Source: Leadbetterella sp. (GTDB taxonomy: Bacteria > Bacteroidota > Bacteroidia > Cytophagales > Spirosomataceae). Taken from it: DNA of 64,000 nt. The notes under the pieces were generated by a model. The model searched no databases. It was given only the letters and a program-made list of their open reading frames with translations, and was not told where the DNA came from. Positions 8,743-16,550 of the stretch are shown here, in pieces; position 1 is the stretch's first letter; each line of letters begins with the position of its first letter. The stretch lies in assembly GCA_019638185.1 (NCBI GenBank), contig JAHBUH010000001.1, positions 1-64,000 on the forward strand. Direction: 5' to 3'. The translations under genes and the position numbers were made by a program.

Positions 8743-9327
8743 TTACACGGGGGTTAATTTTGACCGGATGACCTGCAGGTTTTCCGCCTTTTTTTTATTT
8801 CTGTTTTCCCGGGAAGTTCCGGTAAAGTAGGTATGTTTTTCCAGGAACTTCTCTTGCAGGGCGTTCCATTCGTTTTCATTTTTGACTACTCCGGTATGCA
8901 GCAGTTCCCGGAACAGCCGGTTTCCGACCGTAAAGAAATCATCTCTTCCCAAATAATCCAAATCTGCGTCAGCCAGAATTTTCTCCGCCAGGGTTTCGGC
9001 ATGCTGGGGGATCCTGGTGGCCAGGATCATTCCCCGGATTTTATGAATGTCTGCATCGGTATAGCCGTACCGGGGCAGGTATTCACCGGCCAGCCGGCAG
9101 GAGTGTTCTTCGTGGCCTTCAGCCCCAAAGAGGAAGCCGGTGTCATGAAACAGGGCTGCGGTTTTTAACCGCCTGAGCTCTTCGCCCCGGATACCTTCTT
9201 TCGCCGCGATCTCCCGTGCCGCCCGGATCACATCCCTCACATGGCCGGTATTGTGGTAGGTCAGGTGGGGAGGCAGCTCCTCCCGGAGCCGCTTCATGAC
9301 CACTTTCTTCAGGGATCCGTAATCCAT
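8743..9327 (-). CDS. HD-domain phosphohydrolase
   Basis: A 194-residue cytoplasmic protein with the metal-binding HD signature: HNTGHVRDV (first His), ALFHDTGFLF (the HD pair) and a later ILADADLDYLG Asp. This is the arrangement of small HD phosphohydrolases, which are often active on nucleotides or cyclic nucleotides. There is no partner synthetase domain and no membrane segment. It lies between a lipoprotein gene (1 bp upstream) and yitT (3 bp downstream), so the three are co-transcribed. The substrate cannot be inferred. Confidence 0.85.
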   Translation of the reverse strand: MDYGSLKKVVMKRLREELPPHLTYHNTGHVRDVIRAAREIAAKEGIRGEELRRLKTAALFHDTGFLFGAEGHEEHSCRLAGEYLPRYGYTDADIHKIRGMILATRIPQHAETLAEKILADADLDYLGRDDFFTVGNRLFRELLHTGVVKNENEWNALQEKFLEKHTYFTGTSRENRNKKKAENLQVIRSKLTPV

Positions 9328-9328
9328 T

Positions 9329-9913
9329 CTAGCGGATACTTTTCAGCTGCAGCTTTCCTTTGGTAGGCGAATGGATGGAAACGCCGGTTTCACTGACTTC
9401 TATCTTTTTATCCGGGGCCATCTGGATATTGTAGGCGGAATCAATGGCCATGTTTTCCCAATGTTCGCCGGAGAGGTAGATGCGGTTACCGGCTATAGCC
9501 AGTACGCTGAAGCCCCGGCCGTTGCCGTCAAAGGGCCCGAAAATAAGGGAGGTGAGCGTGAGAGGCTCTTTATTCTGGCCGGTGACCTGCACGTTTTCTC
9601 CCTCTTCCACCACATCCCATTCATTGAAGCCAATGGCATTCCGGAGGGCCAGTGCCAGGCCGGGTGCGTCTTTGGCATTTACGCCTCGGGCCTCCAGGAT
9701 GGCTTCCAGCTCGCTTTTCCGGCTGGCCGAAAGCTCATCGGCTTTCGCTTTTCCGTAAGGGGCAAAGTCGCCGTCGGCACGGGAGCCGTCTTCTATAGCA
9801 GCGGTGCTGTCGCTCAGTACGGCGAGCTCGTCTATGTTGGTGTCGGTGTTCTGTGTACTGTTACAGCTGTTTAAAATAAGGAGGGCAAAAAAGCCTGCCA
9901 ATGTCTTTTTCAT
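9329..9913 (-). CDS. Lipoprotein of unknown function
   Basis: This 194-residue protein starts with a lipoprotein signal (MKKTLAGFFALLILNSC; lipobox LNSC, Cys 17) followed by a low-complexity acidic linker (NTDTNIDELAVLSDSTAAIEDG). The mature part has a short helical region (SASRKSELEAILEARGVNAK) and then a beta-rich tail. I do not recognise the family. It is the first gene of the lipoprotein-HD-YitT run. The gene structure is clear but the function is not. Confidence 0.75.
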   Translation of the reverse strand: MKKTLAGFFALLILNSCNSTQNTDTNIDELAVLSDSTAAIEDGSRADGDFAPYGKAKADELSASRKSELEAILEARGVNAKDAPGLALALRNAIGFNEWDVVEEGENVQVTGQNKEPLTLTSLIFGPFDGNGRGFSVLAIAGNRIYLSGEHWENMAIDSAYNIQMAPDKKIEVSETGVSIHSPTKGKLQLKSIR

Positions 9914-9979
9914 GTTGGAAACAAATTAGTTTGCCAAAAATAGGCAGGGATATTCAATAGGCAATGGGTCGGGGAAAAT

Positions 9980-10195
9980 TTAGCTGTGGCTTTCTGCCTT
10001 CAGGGTTCCCCAGACGATCCAGTGGTTCTGGTCAATGAACGCAGGGTATCGCTCCAGGCTGCCCGCCAGCATTTTCATCTCCGCGGCGTCCAGGTGGCGA
10101 AAGGCGTGACGAACCCCGTCCTCATCCAGGAGGGTGAGGTACCCGGCTTTCCCGCGGATGTCCCAGCCAAAAGTGAAAGTAATGATGCGTTTCAT
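9980..10195 (-). CDS. Small hypothetical protein
   Basis: A 71-residue protein with ATG start, no signal peptide and no membrane segment. Sequence such as GYLTLLDEDGVRHAFRHLDAAEMKML suggests a compact alpha/beta fold. Codon usage matches the neighbours, which supports it being real. It stands alone between the lipoprotein operon and the LytTR gene. No function can be assigned. Confidence 0.55.
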   Translation of the reverse strand: MKRIITFTFGWDIRGKAGYLTLLDEDGVRHAFRHLDAAEMKMLAGSLERYPAFIDQNHWIVWGTLKAESHS

Positions 10196-10263
10196 GCGTA
10201 TAAAATTTAGCTTTGAGCTGATTGCTAAAGCCTCTGGCCACCCCGCGTGTTCATCCCCCGCAT

Positions 10264-10318
10264 CCCCTGCGCGGCCGGCCGGCTGCTGATGTGCGCTGCT
10301 AAACGGCCTACGCAGGGG
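10264..10318. repeat. GC-rich imperfect hairpin in intergenic DNA
   Basis: CCCCTGCG at 10264-10271 and CGCAGGGG at 10311-10318 are inverted, enclosing a 39-base GC-rich loop with its own CGGCCGG repeats. It lies between the LytTR gene stop and the small ORF at 10195. It may be a terminator-like or REP-like structure, but no T-run follows on either strand. Confidence 0.3.
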
Positions 10319-10343
10319 AGGAGGATCTCCGGTATATTTGAAT

Positions 10344-10667
10344 TTAATAGTGGCGAGCCTGGAAACCGGTGTTCTTTAATATATCCAGAACGCCGTTCTG
10401 TCTTCTCCGGGAGACAGTGACCTCGGTGCCGTCTTTCAGGCGGACCACCGAGGCCGCTCTCCTCCTGCTGATGCTGTCGATATACGAAGGATTCAGCAGA
10501 AAAGAATTACTCACCCTCACAAAATGCTTCATAAGCAGATTGTCCTGATGATGCTTTAATGTGCGTGGCGAAAGTTTCGTTTGTCCGTCAAGGAGGTGAA
10601 ACTCGGTGTAATTGGAGTTTGCCTTGAGAAATATGATTTCACCAGGTGGGATGGATGTCTTTAACAT
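10344..10667 (-). CDS. Stand-alone LytTR DNA-binding protein
   Basis: A 107-residue protein made almost entirely of a LytTR domain: EIIFLKANSNYTEFHLLDGQ, then LKHHQDNLLMKHFVRVSNSFLLNPSYIDS and RLKDGTEVTVSRRR. There is no receiver domain, so it is not a classical response regulator and must be controlled by abundance, a partner protein or a ligand. Two palindromes lie just upstream of its own promoter (10748-10771 and 10779-10804), which suggests autoregulation. A related palindrome lies before the membrane-protein gene at 7675. Confidence 0.88.
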   Translation of the reverse strand: MLKTSIPPGEIIFLKANSNYTEFHLLDGQTKLSPRTLKHHQDNLLMKHFVRVSNSFLLNPSYIDSISRRRAASVVRLKDGTEVTVSRRRQNGVLDILKNTGFQARHY

Positions 10668-10720
10668 GATTGTGTTTGTTTTATGATGGCTATTTTAGAG
10701 GTTGATTAAAAACCTCAGTG

Positions 10721-10728
10721 CAAAATTA
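10721..10728 (-). promoter_or_regulatory. -7 promoter element (TAATTTTG) of the LytTR gene
   Basis: The minus strand reads TAATTTTG, a perfect TAnnTTTG match and the same 8 bases as at 7700-7707. The proximal palindrome is centred 31.5 bp upstream of the first T, exactly as at the 7.7-kb promoter. Confidence 0.55.
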
Positions 10729-10747
10729 GGGCCGGCGGGGGAGGTAT

Positions 10748-10804
10748 AAAATACCCGGAAAACGGTATTTTTAGGGCTAAAAATACTGTCATGACAGTAT
10801 TTTT
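10748..10804. promoter_or_regulatory. Pair of palindromic operators upstream of the LytTR gene
   Basis: The proximal site is AAAATACC (10748-10755) facing GGTATTTT (10764-10771). The distal site is AAAAATACTGT (10779-10789) facing ACAGTATTTTT (10794-10804) across CATG. Their centres are 32 bp apart, about three helical turns, so both face the same side of the DNA. The distal site matches the core of the palindrome at 7721-7756. I infer cooperative binding by one regulator, possibly the LytTR product itself. Confidence 0.6.
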
Positions 10805-10979
10805 TAATTCAAAAAGGTGCTGAGGAAGAAAACAGGAGGGCGGATAAAGAGAGAAGCTGCCCGGAAAACCGGCCGGCCGGGTGTATCAGGAGCCAGGGTA
10901 CAGGTACCTTATTGTCCGGCTTACACAGCAGGCGGGTTTTTCAGACAGCTTCGCGGGTTCTGCTATACTTCCCGATCTT

Positions 10980-12296
10980 CTATACTTCAATATACCGGCC
11001 GGTATCTACCCCGGGCACAGCCACCGGGTAAAAGCCGTCGGCATTAGGCAGCACCTTAGGCAGTGCATCCCAGGCATAACGGTCCGGCATCAGGCTGATA
11101 TTCGACTGGATGGCTTTCTCCCATTTGATGGGTTTACCGGTATAACAGGCCAGCCGGCCTATGATTCCCGTAAGCGTACTGTAGGCACCGTATTCGGCAT
11201 TGGCAAACTTGTATTCGCCTTTGGAAATGGCCTCAAACAGCTCTTTGTGCTCCTGCTCGTACGGGTTAGGGTTTCCTTTGCCGTTATGGCGGTAGATCTC
11301 TTTACCGCTCCAGTCGTAGAGCACGGCCCGGTTACCGTTAGCGGTCATGTACACCCGGCCTTTGGTGGCCTGGAAGGTTTCATCCACCCGGTAGGCCGCT
11401 CCCTCAAAGTGCGCACACTGGCTGTAAACCGCGGAGCCGTCAGCGTAGGTCAGTTCAAGGGCGAAATTATCGTATATCTCGCCGTATTCCTTGCCCGTAC
11501 GGTGAGCCCGGCTGCCAGTGCCCTGGATAGTGACGGGGTAAGCGCCTTTTACCCAGTTTACCACGTCCAACTGGTGTACGTGCTGCTCCACGATGTGGTC
11601 GCCGCACAGCCAGTTAAAATAGTACCAGTTGCGCATCTGGTATTCCATTTCGGTCTGCTGAGGCTGGCGGGGCCGAACCCATACGCCACCGGAGTTCCAG
11701 TACACCTGCCCGGCTACTACGTCACCAATGGCCCCGTCCTGGATACGCTTTATGGCCTCCCGGTAGTTATCCTGGTAGCGCCGCTGCAGGCCCACCACCA
11801 CGTTCAGCTTCTTCTGCTTGGCGATCTCCGCCGCTGCCAGTACTTTCCGGATTCCGGGGATATCCACCGCTACCGGCTTTTCCATAAAAATGTGCTTGCC
11901 CTGGCGTACGGCCTCTTCAAAATGAATGGGCCGGAAACCGGGTGAAGTAGCCAGGATCACCACATCCGCATCGGCAATGGCGCTCTTGTAGCCGTCGAAA
12001 CCCACGTATTTGCGGCTGTCCGGCACGTCGATCTTGTCGCTGAAACGCTTTTTCAGCGAGTCATAGGCCCTGTCCAGGTTATCTTTAAAGGCATCGCACA
12101 GGGCGGTGATCTTTAGGTTATGGCCTGATTTCAGGGCGTCAAAAGCCGCGCCGGTGCCGCGTCCGCCACAGCCTATGACGGCTACGCGGATGATGTCGCT
12201 ACCGGCAGCATATACGCTCTGGAAAGGCAGGCTGTTTACTAATGCGGCCCCGGATAATAAGGCGGAGGCCTTCAGAAATTCTCTGCGTCCGTTCAT
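10980..12296 (-). CDS. Gfo/Idh/MocA family oxidoreductase, Tat-exported
   Basis: A 438-residue NAD(P)-dependent sugar dehydrogenase-like protein. The N-terminus has a twin-arginine signal (NGRREFLKASALLSGAALV), so it is probably exported folded with its cofactor. The Rossmann motif VAVIGCGGRGTGAAFD follows, and the family signature EKPVAVDIPG is at about 139-148. A C-terminal beta-sheet domain carries YNWEQ-like substrate residues (AYPVTIQGTGS, EIYDNFALEL). It is the third gene of a tight operon after the symporter and SUMF1-fold genes (3-bp gap), suggesting catabolism of an imported sugar or uronate derivative. The exact substrate is unknown. Confidence 0.88.
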   Translation of the reverse strand: MNGRREFLKASALLSGAALVNSLPFQSVYAAGSDIIRVAVIGCGGRGTGAAFDALKSGHNLKITALCDAFKDNLDRAYDSLKKRFSDKIDVPDSRKYVGFDGYKSAIADADVVILATSPGFRPIHFEEAVRQGKHIFMEKPVAVDIPGIRKVLAAAEIAKQKKLNVVVGLQRRYQDNYREAIKRIQDGAIGDVVAGQVYWNSGGVWVRPRQPQQTEMEYQMRNWYYFNWLCGDHIVEQHVHQLDVVNWVKGAYPVTIQGTGSRAHRTGKEYGEIYDNFALELTYADGSAVYSQCAHFEGAAYRVDETFQATKGRVYMTANGNRAVLYDWSGKEIYRHNGKGNPNPYEQEHKELFEAISKGEYKFANAEYGAYSTLTGIIGRLACYTGKPIKWEKAIQSNISLMPDRYAWDALPKVLPNADGFYPVAVPGVDTGRYIEV

Positions 12297-12299
12297 AAT

Positions 12300-13238
12300 T
12301 CAATAGTCTTTTATAGGTGCTTTGTCGTAATACAATAAAATTTCTTCTTCAGAGGGTGCTTTCAAAGGCCGCACCAGCCGTATGCCCACAAAGGGCGCGT
12401 CAGGCATCCACCAGTTGCTCTTAGGCACCTGCGGATCAATCTGCTTCCAGGAGGGATCCGAGTAGTCGCGGGCGGTAGGCGTTAGGTAGCGGAGGTCGCT
12501 CTGGTAAGACCCGCCCCGCACCACGTGCGGGTAAAGCTCCTTCGGCGGATTTACAGGATTTACCGCCGTTTTCCCGGCCAGTGAAGCGTAAAAATCAGGA
12601 CTGTACTGGTCGTAGGTCCATTCGGCCACATTGCCCAGGAGGTCATAGATCCCGTATTTATTAGGTGCCCGGGTGCCCACTTTCTGCGTGGTGTTATCGC
12701 TGTTACCGGTATTCCAGGCCTGCTGGTCCAGCGGGCCTTCTGCCTGTCCCTGTTTAGCGGCAAATTCCCATTCGGCTTCGGTAGGCAGGCGGTAAAAAAC
12801 GCCGGTGCGGGCATAAAGCCACTTGCAGAACTGGATGGCATTATACTGGGTCATGGCCAGGGCGGGATAGCCCTGCTTGCCCATGCCAAAGGTCATATCC
12901 AGGTAGGGTTTGCTGGGCCGCGACACGGCGTCTACCCGGGCCGGCAGTGATTTATCCGTACTGTGGGTGATCTCCAGGTCTTTGTAGACAAAAAGCTCAA
13001 AAAGATCCCAGGTTACCTCATGGGTGCTCATCCAGAAAGGGCTGACCTCTACGGTATGCTCGGGTTTTTCATCGTCCTGGCCGGCGTTATTGCCCATGGT
13101 AAAGGTACCGCCCGGTACGGCCGCCAGGTCAAAGGCCAGCTGGGTGCCCGCTATCTTCTGGCGGTAAGGCCCGAAATCCTGCTGGGCGGAAAGCGGAAAT
13201 GTAATGATCAGGAAAAAATAAAAACGAAATCTAAACAT
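12300..13238 (-). CDS. SUMF1/formylglycine-generating-enzyme-fold protein, exported
   Basis: A 312-residue protein with a signal peptide (MFRFRFYFFLIITFPLSA). It contains the whole SUMF1 fold: VPGGTFTMGNNAGQDDEKPEH, EVTWDLFELF, YRLPTEAEWEFAAKQG, DLLGNVAEWTYDQY and VVRGGSYQSD. The two redox-active Cys residues that true formylglycine-generating enzymes carry after RGGS are absent (RGGSYQSDLRYLTPTARD). It is therefore unlikely to make formylglycine, and no sulfatase gene is nearby. It sits between the symporter gene (1-bp gap) and the Gfo/Idh gene, so a role in the same substrate pathway, perhaps as a binding or scaffold protein, is inferred. Confidence 0.85.
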   Translation of the reverse strand: MFRFRFYFFLIITFPLSAQQDFGPYRQKIAGTQLAFDLAAVPGGTFTMGNNAGQDDEKPEHTVEVSPFWMSTHEVTWDLFELFVYKDLEITHSTDKSLPARVDAVSRPSKPYLDMTFGMGKQGYPALAMTQYNAIQFCKWLYARTGVFYRLPTEAEWEFAAKQGQAEGPLDQQAWNTGNSDNTTQKVGTRAPNKYGIYDLLGNVAEWTYDQYSPDFYASLAGKTAVNPVNPPKELYPHVVRGGSYQSDLRYLTPTARDYSDPSWKQIDPQVPKSNWWMPDAPFVGIRLVRPLKAPSEEEILLYYDKAPIKDY

Positions 13239-13239
13239 A

Positions 13240-14706
13240 TTAGTCCTTCTTGTGAAACAGGGCCAGCCCTATAATGGTGATCAGTCCATTCAGCAGCAGG
13301 TTTTCAAACCCGAATTTATAACCGGTGGTATTCTGGATCACCTGCTCCAGGATATAGGTGAGCACCGGTGAAGCCAGGCAGATGTAAGGAACGGCCTTGT
13401 CGATCACCGCCCTTTTGCTGAAAATGCCGAAGGCAAACAGCCCCAGCAGCGGACCATAAGTATAGCTGGCTATTTTGTAAATGGCCGTGATCAGGTCGGT
13501 GTTATTCAGGGCGTGGAAGATCAGGATCACCACCACAAACCCCACTGAAAAACCCACGTGTACCCGGTTTTTGATCCGGATGGTCTCTTCTTCGGTTTTG
13601 CTCTGCACGTTCATGAAATCTATGGAAAATGAAGTGGTCAGGGCGGTCAGGGCCGAGTCAGAGCTGGCATAGGTGGCGGCGGTGATCCCCACCAGGAAAG
13701 TAATGCCTACCAGGGTTCCGGCCAGTCCGAAGCCCGGGCTGTTAAAGACATCCAGGGCCATCATGGGGTAAAATTCATCGCTGTTAGCCGGAACCTGCAG
13801 GCCGGCTTTATGCGCGTACATAAACAGCATGGCGCCCAGGCTCAGGAAAAGCAGGTTTACCACCACCAGCGTTACGGTAAACCACATCATGTTTTTCTGG
13901 GCTTCGCCGATGTTCTTGCAGGAGAGGTTTTTCTGCATCAGGTCCTGGTCCATACCGGTCATCACAATGGTAATGAACATCCCGCTGATGAAGAGCTTGA
14001 AGAAATTCTGCTTGTCGCCCCAGCCCTGGTCAAAGTGGAAGATCCGTGAGTAGCCGGAATCCGAGATCTGGCTGACCATCTCACTGAAGTTCCAGCCCAT
14101 CTGGCCCTTGATCAGGAAGATGGTGGTGATCAGCGCCGCAATCAGGAAGAAGGTCTGCAAGGTATCCGTGATAAGAATGGTTTTTACGCCACCTTTAAAG
14201 GTATAGACCCAGATCAGCAGGATAGTAAAGATCACCGAAAGCTCAAAGGGGATACCGATGGGCGTGAAAATAGCCATCTGGAGCACACTCACCGCTACGT
14301 AGAGCCTTACGGCTGATCCTATAGTTCTGGAAACCAGGAAGATGGCTGAGCCGGTTTTATAAGACCAGTAGCCGAAACGCTTATTGAAAAACTGGTAAAT
14401 GGAGATCAGGTTAAGCCGGTAGTACAGCGGCATCAGCACGGTTCCTATGAAAAGATAACCCAGCACAAAGCCCAGCACCATCTGGAAGTAGCCGAAGCCT
14501 TCTGCGCCTACTTTACCCGGAACAGACACAAACGTCACCCCGGAAATGCTGGTGCCGATCATCCCGAAGGCCACCAGGTACCACGGGGCGGCTTTGTTAG
14601 CCTGGAAGAAGGCGCCGGAATCAGCGTTTTTAGAAGTGCATATTGAAATAATGATGAGTATGGCAAAGTATACGAAAAGTATGCCCAGGGCTAAATAAGG
14701 ACTCAT
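13240..14706 (-). CDS. Sodium:solute symporter (SSS family)
   Basis: A 488-residue polytopic transporter with about 13 hydrophobic segments. It opens with MSPYLALGILFVYFAILIII and has the SSS hallmark FGMIGTSISGVTFVSVPG in TM2. ATYASSDSALTALTTSFSIDF in the central region matches the sodium-site helix (serines after Ala-Thr). It imports an organic solute with sodium, and the neighbouring Gfo/Idh gene suggests a sugar or sugar acid. It is the first gene of the three-gene operon and would carry the promoter at about 14710-14760. Confidence 0.9.
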   Translation of the reverse strand: MSPYLALGILFVYFAILIIISICTSKNADSGAFFQANKAAPWYLVAFGMIGTSISGVTFVSVPGKVGAEGFGYFQMVLGFVLGYLFIGTVLMPLYYRLNLISIYQFFNKRFGYWSYKTGSAIFLVSRTIGSAVRLYVAVSVLQMAIFTPIGIPFELSVIFTILLIWVYTFKGGVKTILITDTLQTFFLIAALITTIFLIKGQMGWNFSEMVSQISDSGYSRIFHFDQGWGDKQNFFKLFISGMFITIVMTGMDQDLMQKNLSCKNIGEAQKNMMWFTVTLVVVNLLFLSLGAMLFMYAHKAGLQVPANSDEFYPMMALDVFNSPGFGLAGTLVGITFLVGITAATYASSDSALTALTTSFSIDFMNVQSKTEEETIRIKNRVHVGFSVGFVVVILIFHALNNTDLITAIYKIASYTYGPLLGLFAFGIFSKRAVIDKAVPYICLASPVLTYILEQVIQNTTGYKFGFENLLLNGLITIIGLALFHKKD

Positions 14707-14850
14707 AGATCAGGGTTGAAAGATGGTTATACGATAACAAATATCTGAAAATAAATCATACGTCCATGCGGTTCTCCCTTTTTTTAAAACAGGCGGGCCT
14801 CCCCGAAACTATTTTGAGATGGATTTGGTTAAAAATTGGAAAAACTTACC

Positions 14851-14858
14851 TATTTTTG
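14851..14858 (+). promoter_or_regulatory. Candidate -7 promoter element (TATTTTTG) for clpS
   Basis: TATTTTTG matches TAnnTTTG and lies 26 bp upstream of the clpS ATG. The best -33 candidate (TTTG ending at 14827) is a few bases further away than usual, so the call is moderate. Confidence 0.4.
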
Positions 14859-14884
14859 GGTATTAGAGAAAGAGAAACTTATCT

Positions 14885-15172
14885 ATGAGACCGGCACCGG
14901 AATTAGACGTATGGGTGGAAGAGGAGATAATCCTGGATGATGTTAAACTGTATTCGTTGGTTGTTTTTAATGATGATGTAAACACGTTTGACCACGTGAT
15001 CGATACCCTGGTGGAGTACTGCGGCCACACGTTTGAGCAGGCGGAGCAGTGCACGCTCATTATCCATTTCAAAGGCAAGTGCGCAGTGAAAAACGGGGAT
15101 TTTGAAGAGCTGGCGCCGATCCGCCAGGCCATTACCGGCCGGGGTATCTCGGCAGAAATATTATTACGATAA
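14885..15172 (+). CDS. clpS: ATP-dependent Clp protease adaptor ClpS
   Basis: A 95-residue cytosolic adaptor that binds N-terminal destabilising residues and delivers N-degron substrates to ClpAP. The core motif LVVFNDDVNTFDHVIDTL supplies the substrate-pocket Asn and Asp residues, and EQCTLIIHFKGKCAVKNG the conserved His-Lys-Gly strand. Length and layout are normal. recR begins 4 bp after its stop codon, so the two are probably co-transcribed. Confidence 0.93.
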   Translation: MRPAPELDVWVEEEIILDDVKLYSLVVFNDDVNTFDHVIDTLVEYCGHTFEQAEQCTLIIHFKGKCAVKNGDFEELAPIRQAITGRGISAEILLR

Positions 15173-15176
15173 AGCC

Positions 15177-15779
15177 TTGAATTATCCGTCCAGAACCATA
15201 GAAGAGGCCGTACAGGAAATCGCTAAGCTCCCCGGCATCGGGAAGAAGTCAGCACTGCGAATGGCCCTGCACCTGTTAAAAGCGGATAAATCACAGGCTT
15301 ATGGCCTCAGCCGGTCCCTGCTGAACCTCATTGAAAAAACTACCTATTGCCGGGAATGTTTTAACATTTCCGATAGCGATCTTTGTCAGATATGCAGTTC
15401 CCACCGGCGCGATGCCACGGTTCTGGCGGTGGTCCAGGACACCAAAGACGTACTGGCCATTGAAAATACGGGCCAGTTTACCGGAAAATACCACGTTTTA
15501 GGCGGTGTGATCTCTCCCGTACAGGGCATCGGGCCCCACCAGCTGAATATTGAGGCCCTCATCAGCCGTATCGCCGCGCATCCTGATCTCCGGGAAGTAA
15601 TTCTGGCCCTCAGCCCTACAATGGAAGGGGATACCACGGCGTTTTATATTAAGAAAAAATTAGCCGGTTTCGACCTGAAGGTGAGCACCATTGCCCGCGG
15701 GATACCCGTAGGCGGCGACCTGGAGTATACCGATGAGATCACCTTGGGAAGAAGTATTCTGAGCAGGATAGATTTTTAA
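15177..15779 (+). CDS. recR: Recombination mediator protein RecR
   Basis: A 200-residue DNA-repair protein that, with RecO and RecF, loads RecA at gaps. I chose the TTG at 15177 because it gives the family N-terminus (xNYPSRTIEEAVQEIAKLPG) and the standard length of about 200 residues. The upstream ATG at 15102 lies inside clpS and would add 25 unrelated residues. Features in order are the helix-hairpin-helix (KLPGIGKKSALRMA), a C4 zinc finger (CRECFNISDSDLCQIC), the Toprim domain (VVQDTKDVLAIENT) and the C-terminal GGDLEYTDEITLGRSI. A TTG start suggests low expression. Confidence 0.93.
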   Translation: MNYPSRTIEEAVQEIAKLPGIGKKSALRMALHLLKADKSQAYGLSRSLLNLIEKTTYCRECFNISDSDLCQICSSHRRDATVLAVVQDTKDVLAIENTGQFTGKYHVLGGVISPVQGIGPHQLNIEALISRIAAHPDLREVILALSPTMEGDTTAFYIKKKLAGFDLKVSTIARGIPVGGDLEYTDEITLGRSILSRIDF

Positions 15780-15801
15780 ACTAAAAGCGGTCTCCGCATT
15801 A

Positions 15802-16512
15802 ATGAATATGAAAAGAAAAAGTTTTCTGGCTACACTGGCCTTAGGCCTGGCAGCTACCCGTACTTCATGGGCTAATTTACCGGGTGAAACGGTAGAAGGG
15901 AAATTTGTATTGGCGCCCCTGCCTTATGCTTATAATGCGCTGGAACCTTACGTGGATGCCCAAACCATGGAGATCCACTATTCGCGCCACCACAAAGCCT
16001 ACGTGGATAACCTGAATAAGGCGCTGGCCGATACGAACGTGTCCGGCCTCAGCCTGGAAGATATCATTAAGAATATTTCCAAATACAGCACAGCCGTGCG
16101 CAATAACGGCGGCGGGCACTGGAACCACTCGTTTTTCTGGGAGATCCTGAGCCCGAAAAAAACGGCTCCGTCCGGGAAGCTGCTGAAAAAGATCAATGAG
16201 GATTTCGGCAGTGTGGATAAGATGAAGGAAGAGTTTAACAAGGCGGCGGCATCACGTTTCGGTTCCGGCTGGGCTTGGCTTATCCTTCAGAAAGACGGCG
16301 CCCTGAAGGTGGTGTCTACCCCTAACCAGGATAACCCCTACATGGATGTGGCTGAAGTAAAAGGCTGCCCCATCCTGGGTGTGGACGTCTGGGAACATGC
16401 GTATTACCTGAAGTACCAGAATAAGCGGGCCGATTACGTAAATGCCTTCTGGAACCTGGTTAACTGGGATCAGGCTGAGAAGAATTATACCGCGGGCCTG
16501 AAGAAAAAATAA
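15802..16512 (+). CDS. Exported Fe/Mn superoxide dismutase
   Basis: A 236-residue superoxide dismutase converting superoxide to oxygen and peroxide. Metal ligands are visible: H59 (EIHYSRHH), H109 (HWNHSFFW), D195 and H199 (VDVWEHAYY). Unlike cytosolic SODs it has an N-terminal signal peptide (MKRKSFLATLALGLAATRTSWA), so the enzyme acts in the periplasm. The ATG at 15808 (MKRKS) is an equally good start. It lies 22 bp after recR and may share its transcript. A hairpin terminator follows at 16516-16550. Confidence 0.93.
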   Translation: MNMKRKSFLATLALGLAATRTSWANLPGETVEGKFVLAPLPYAYNALEPYVDAQTMEIHYSRHHKAYVDNLNKALADTNVSGLSLEDIIKNISKYSTAVRNNGGGHWNHSFFWEILSPKKTAPSGKLLKKINEDFGSVDKMKEEFNKAAASRFGSGWAWLILQKDGALKVVSTPNQDNPYMDVAEVKGCPILGVDVWEHAYYLKYQNKRADYVNAFWNLVNWDQAEKNYTAGLKKK

Positions 16513-16515
16513 GAT

Positions 16516-16550
16516 AATTCCGGGCGCTCAGTTACCGGGTGCCCGGAATT
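16516..16550. terminator. Bidirectional hairpin terminator
   Basis: Perfect 10-bp arms AATTCCGGGC and GCCCGGAATT flank a 15-base loop. It sits between the convergent SOD and glycosyltransferase-like genes, overlapping the stop codon of the latter by 2 bp. Confidence 0.7.

Noticed and set aside
10881-11945. 354-codon plus-strand frame antisense to the Gfo/Idh gene
   Set aside because: The opposite strand encodes a clear oxidoreductase with Tat signal; this frame has no domain pattern.
15102-15176. ATG start for recR at 15102
   Set aside because: It would begin inside clpS and add 25 residues not seen in RecR; the TTG at 15177 gives the normal N-terminus and length.
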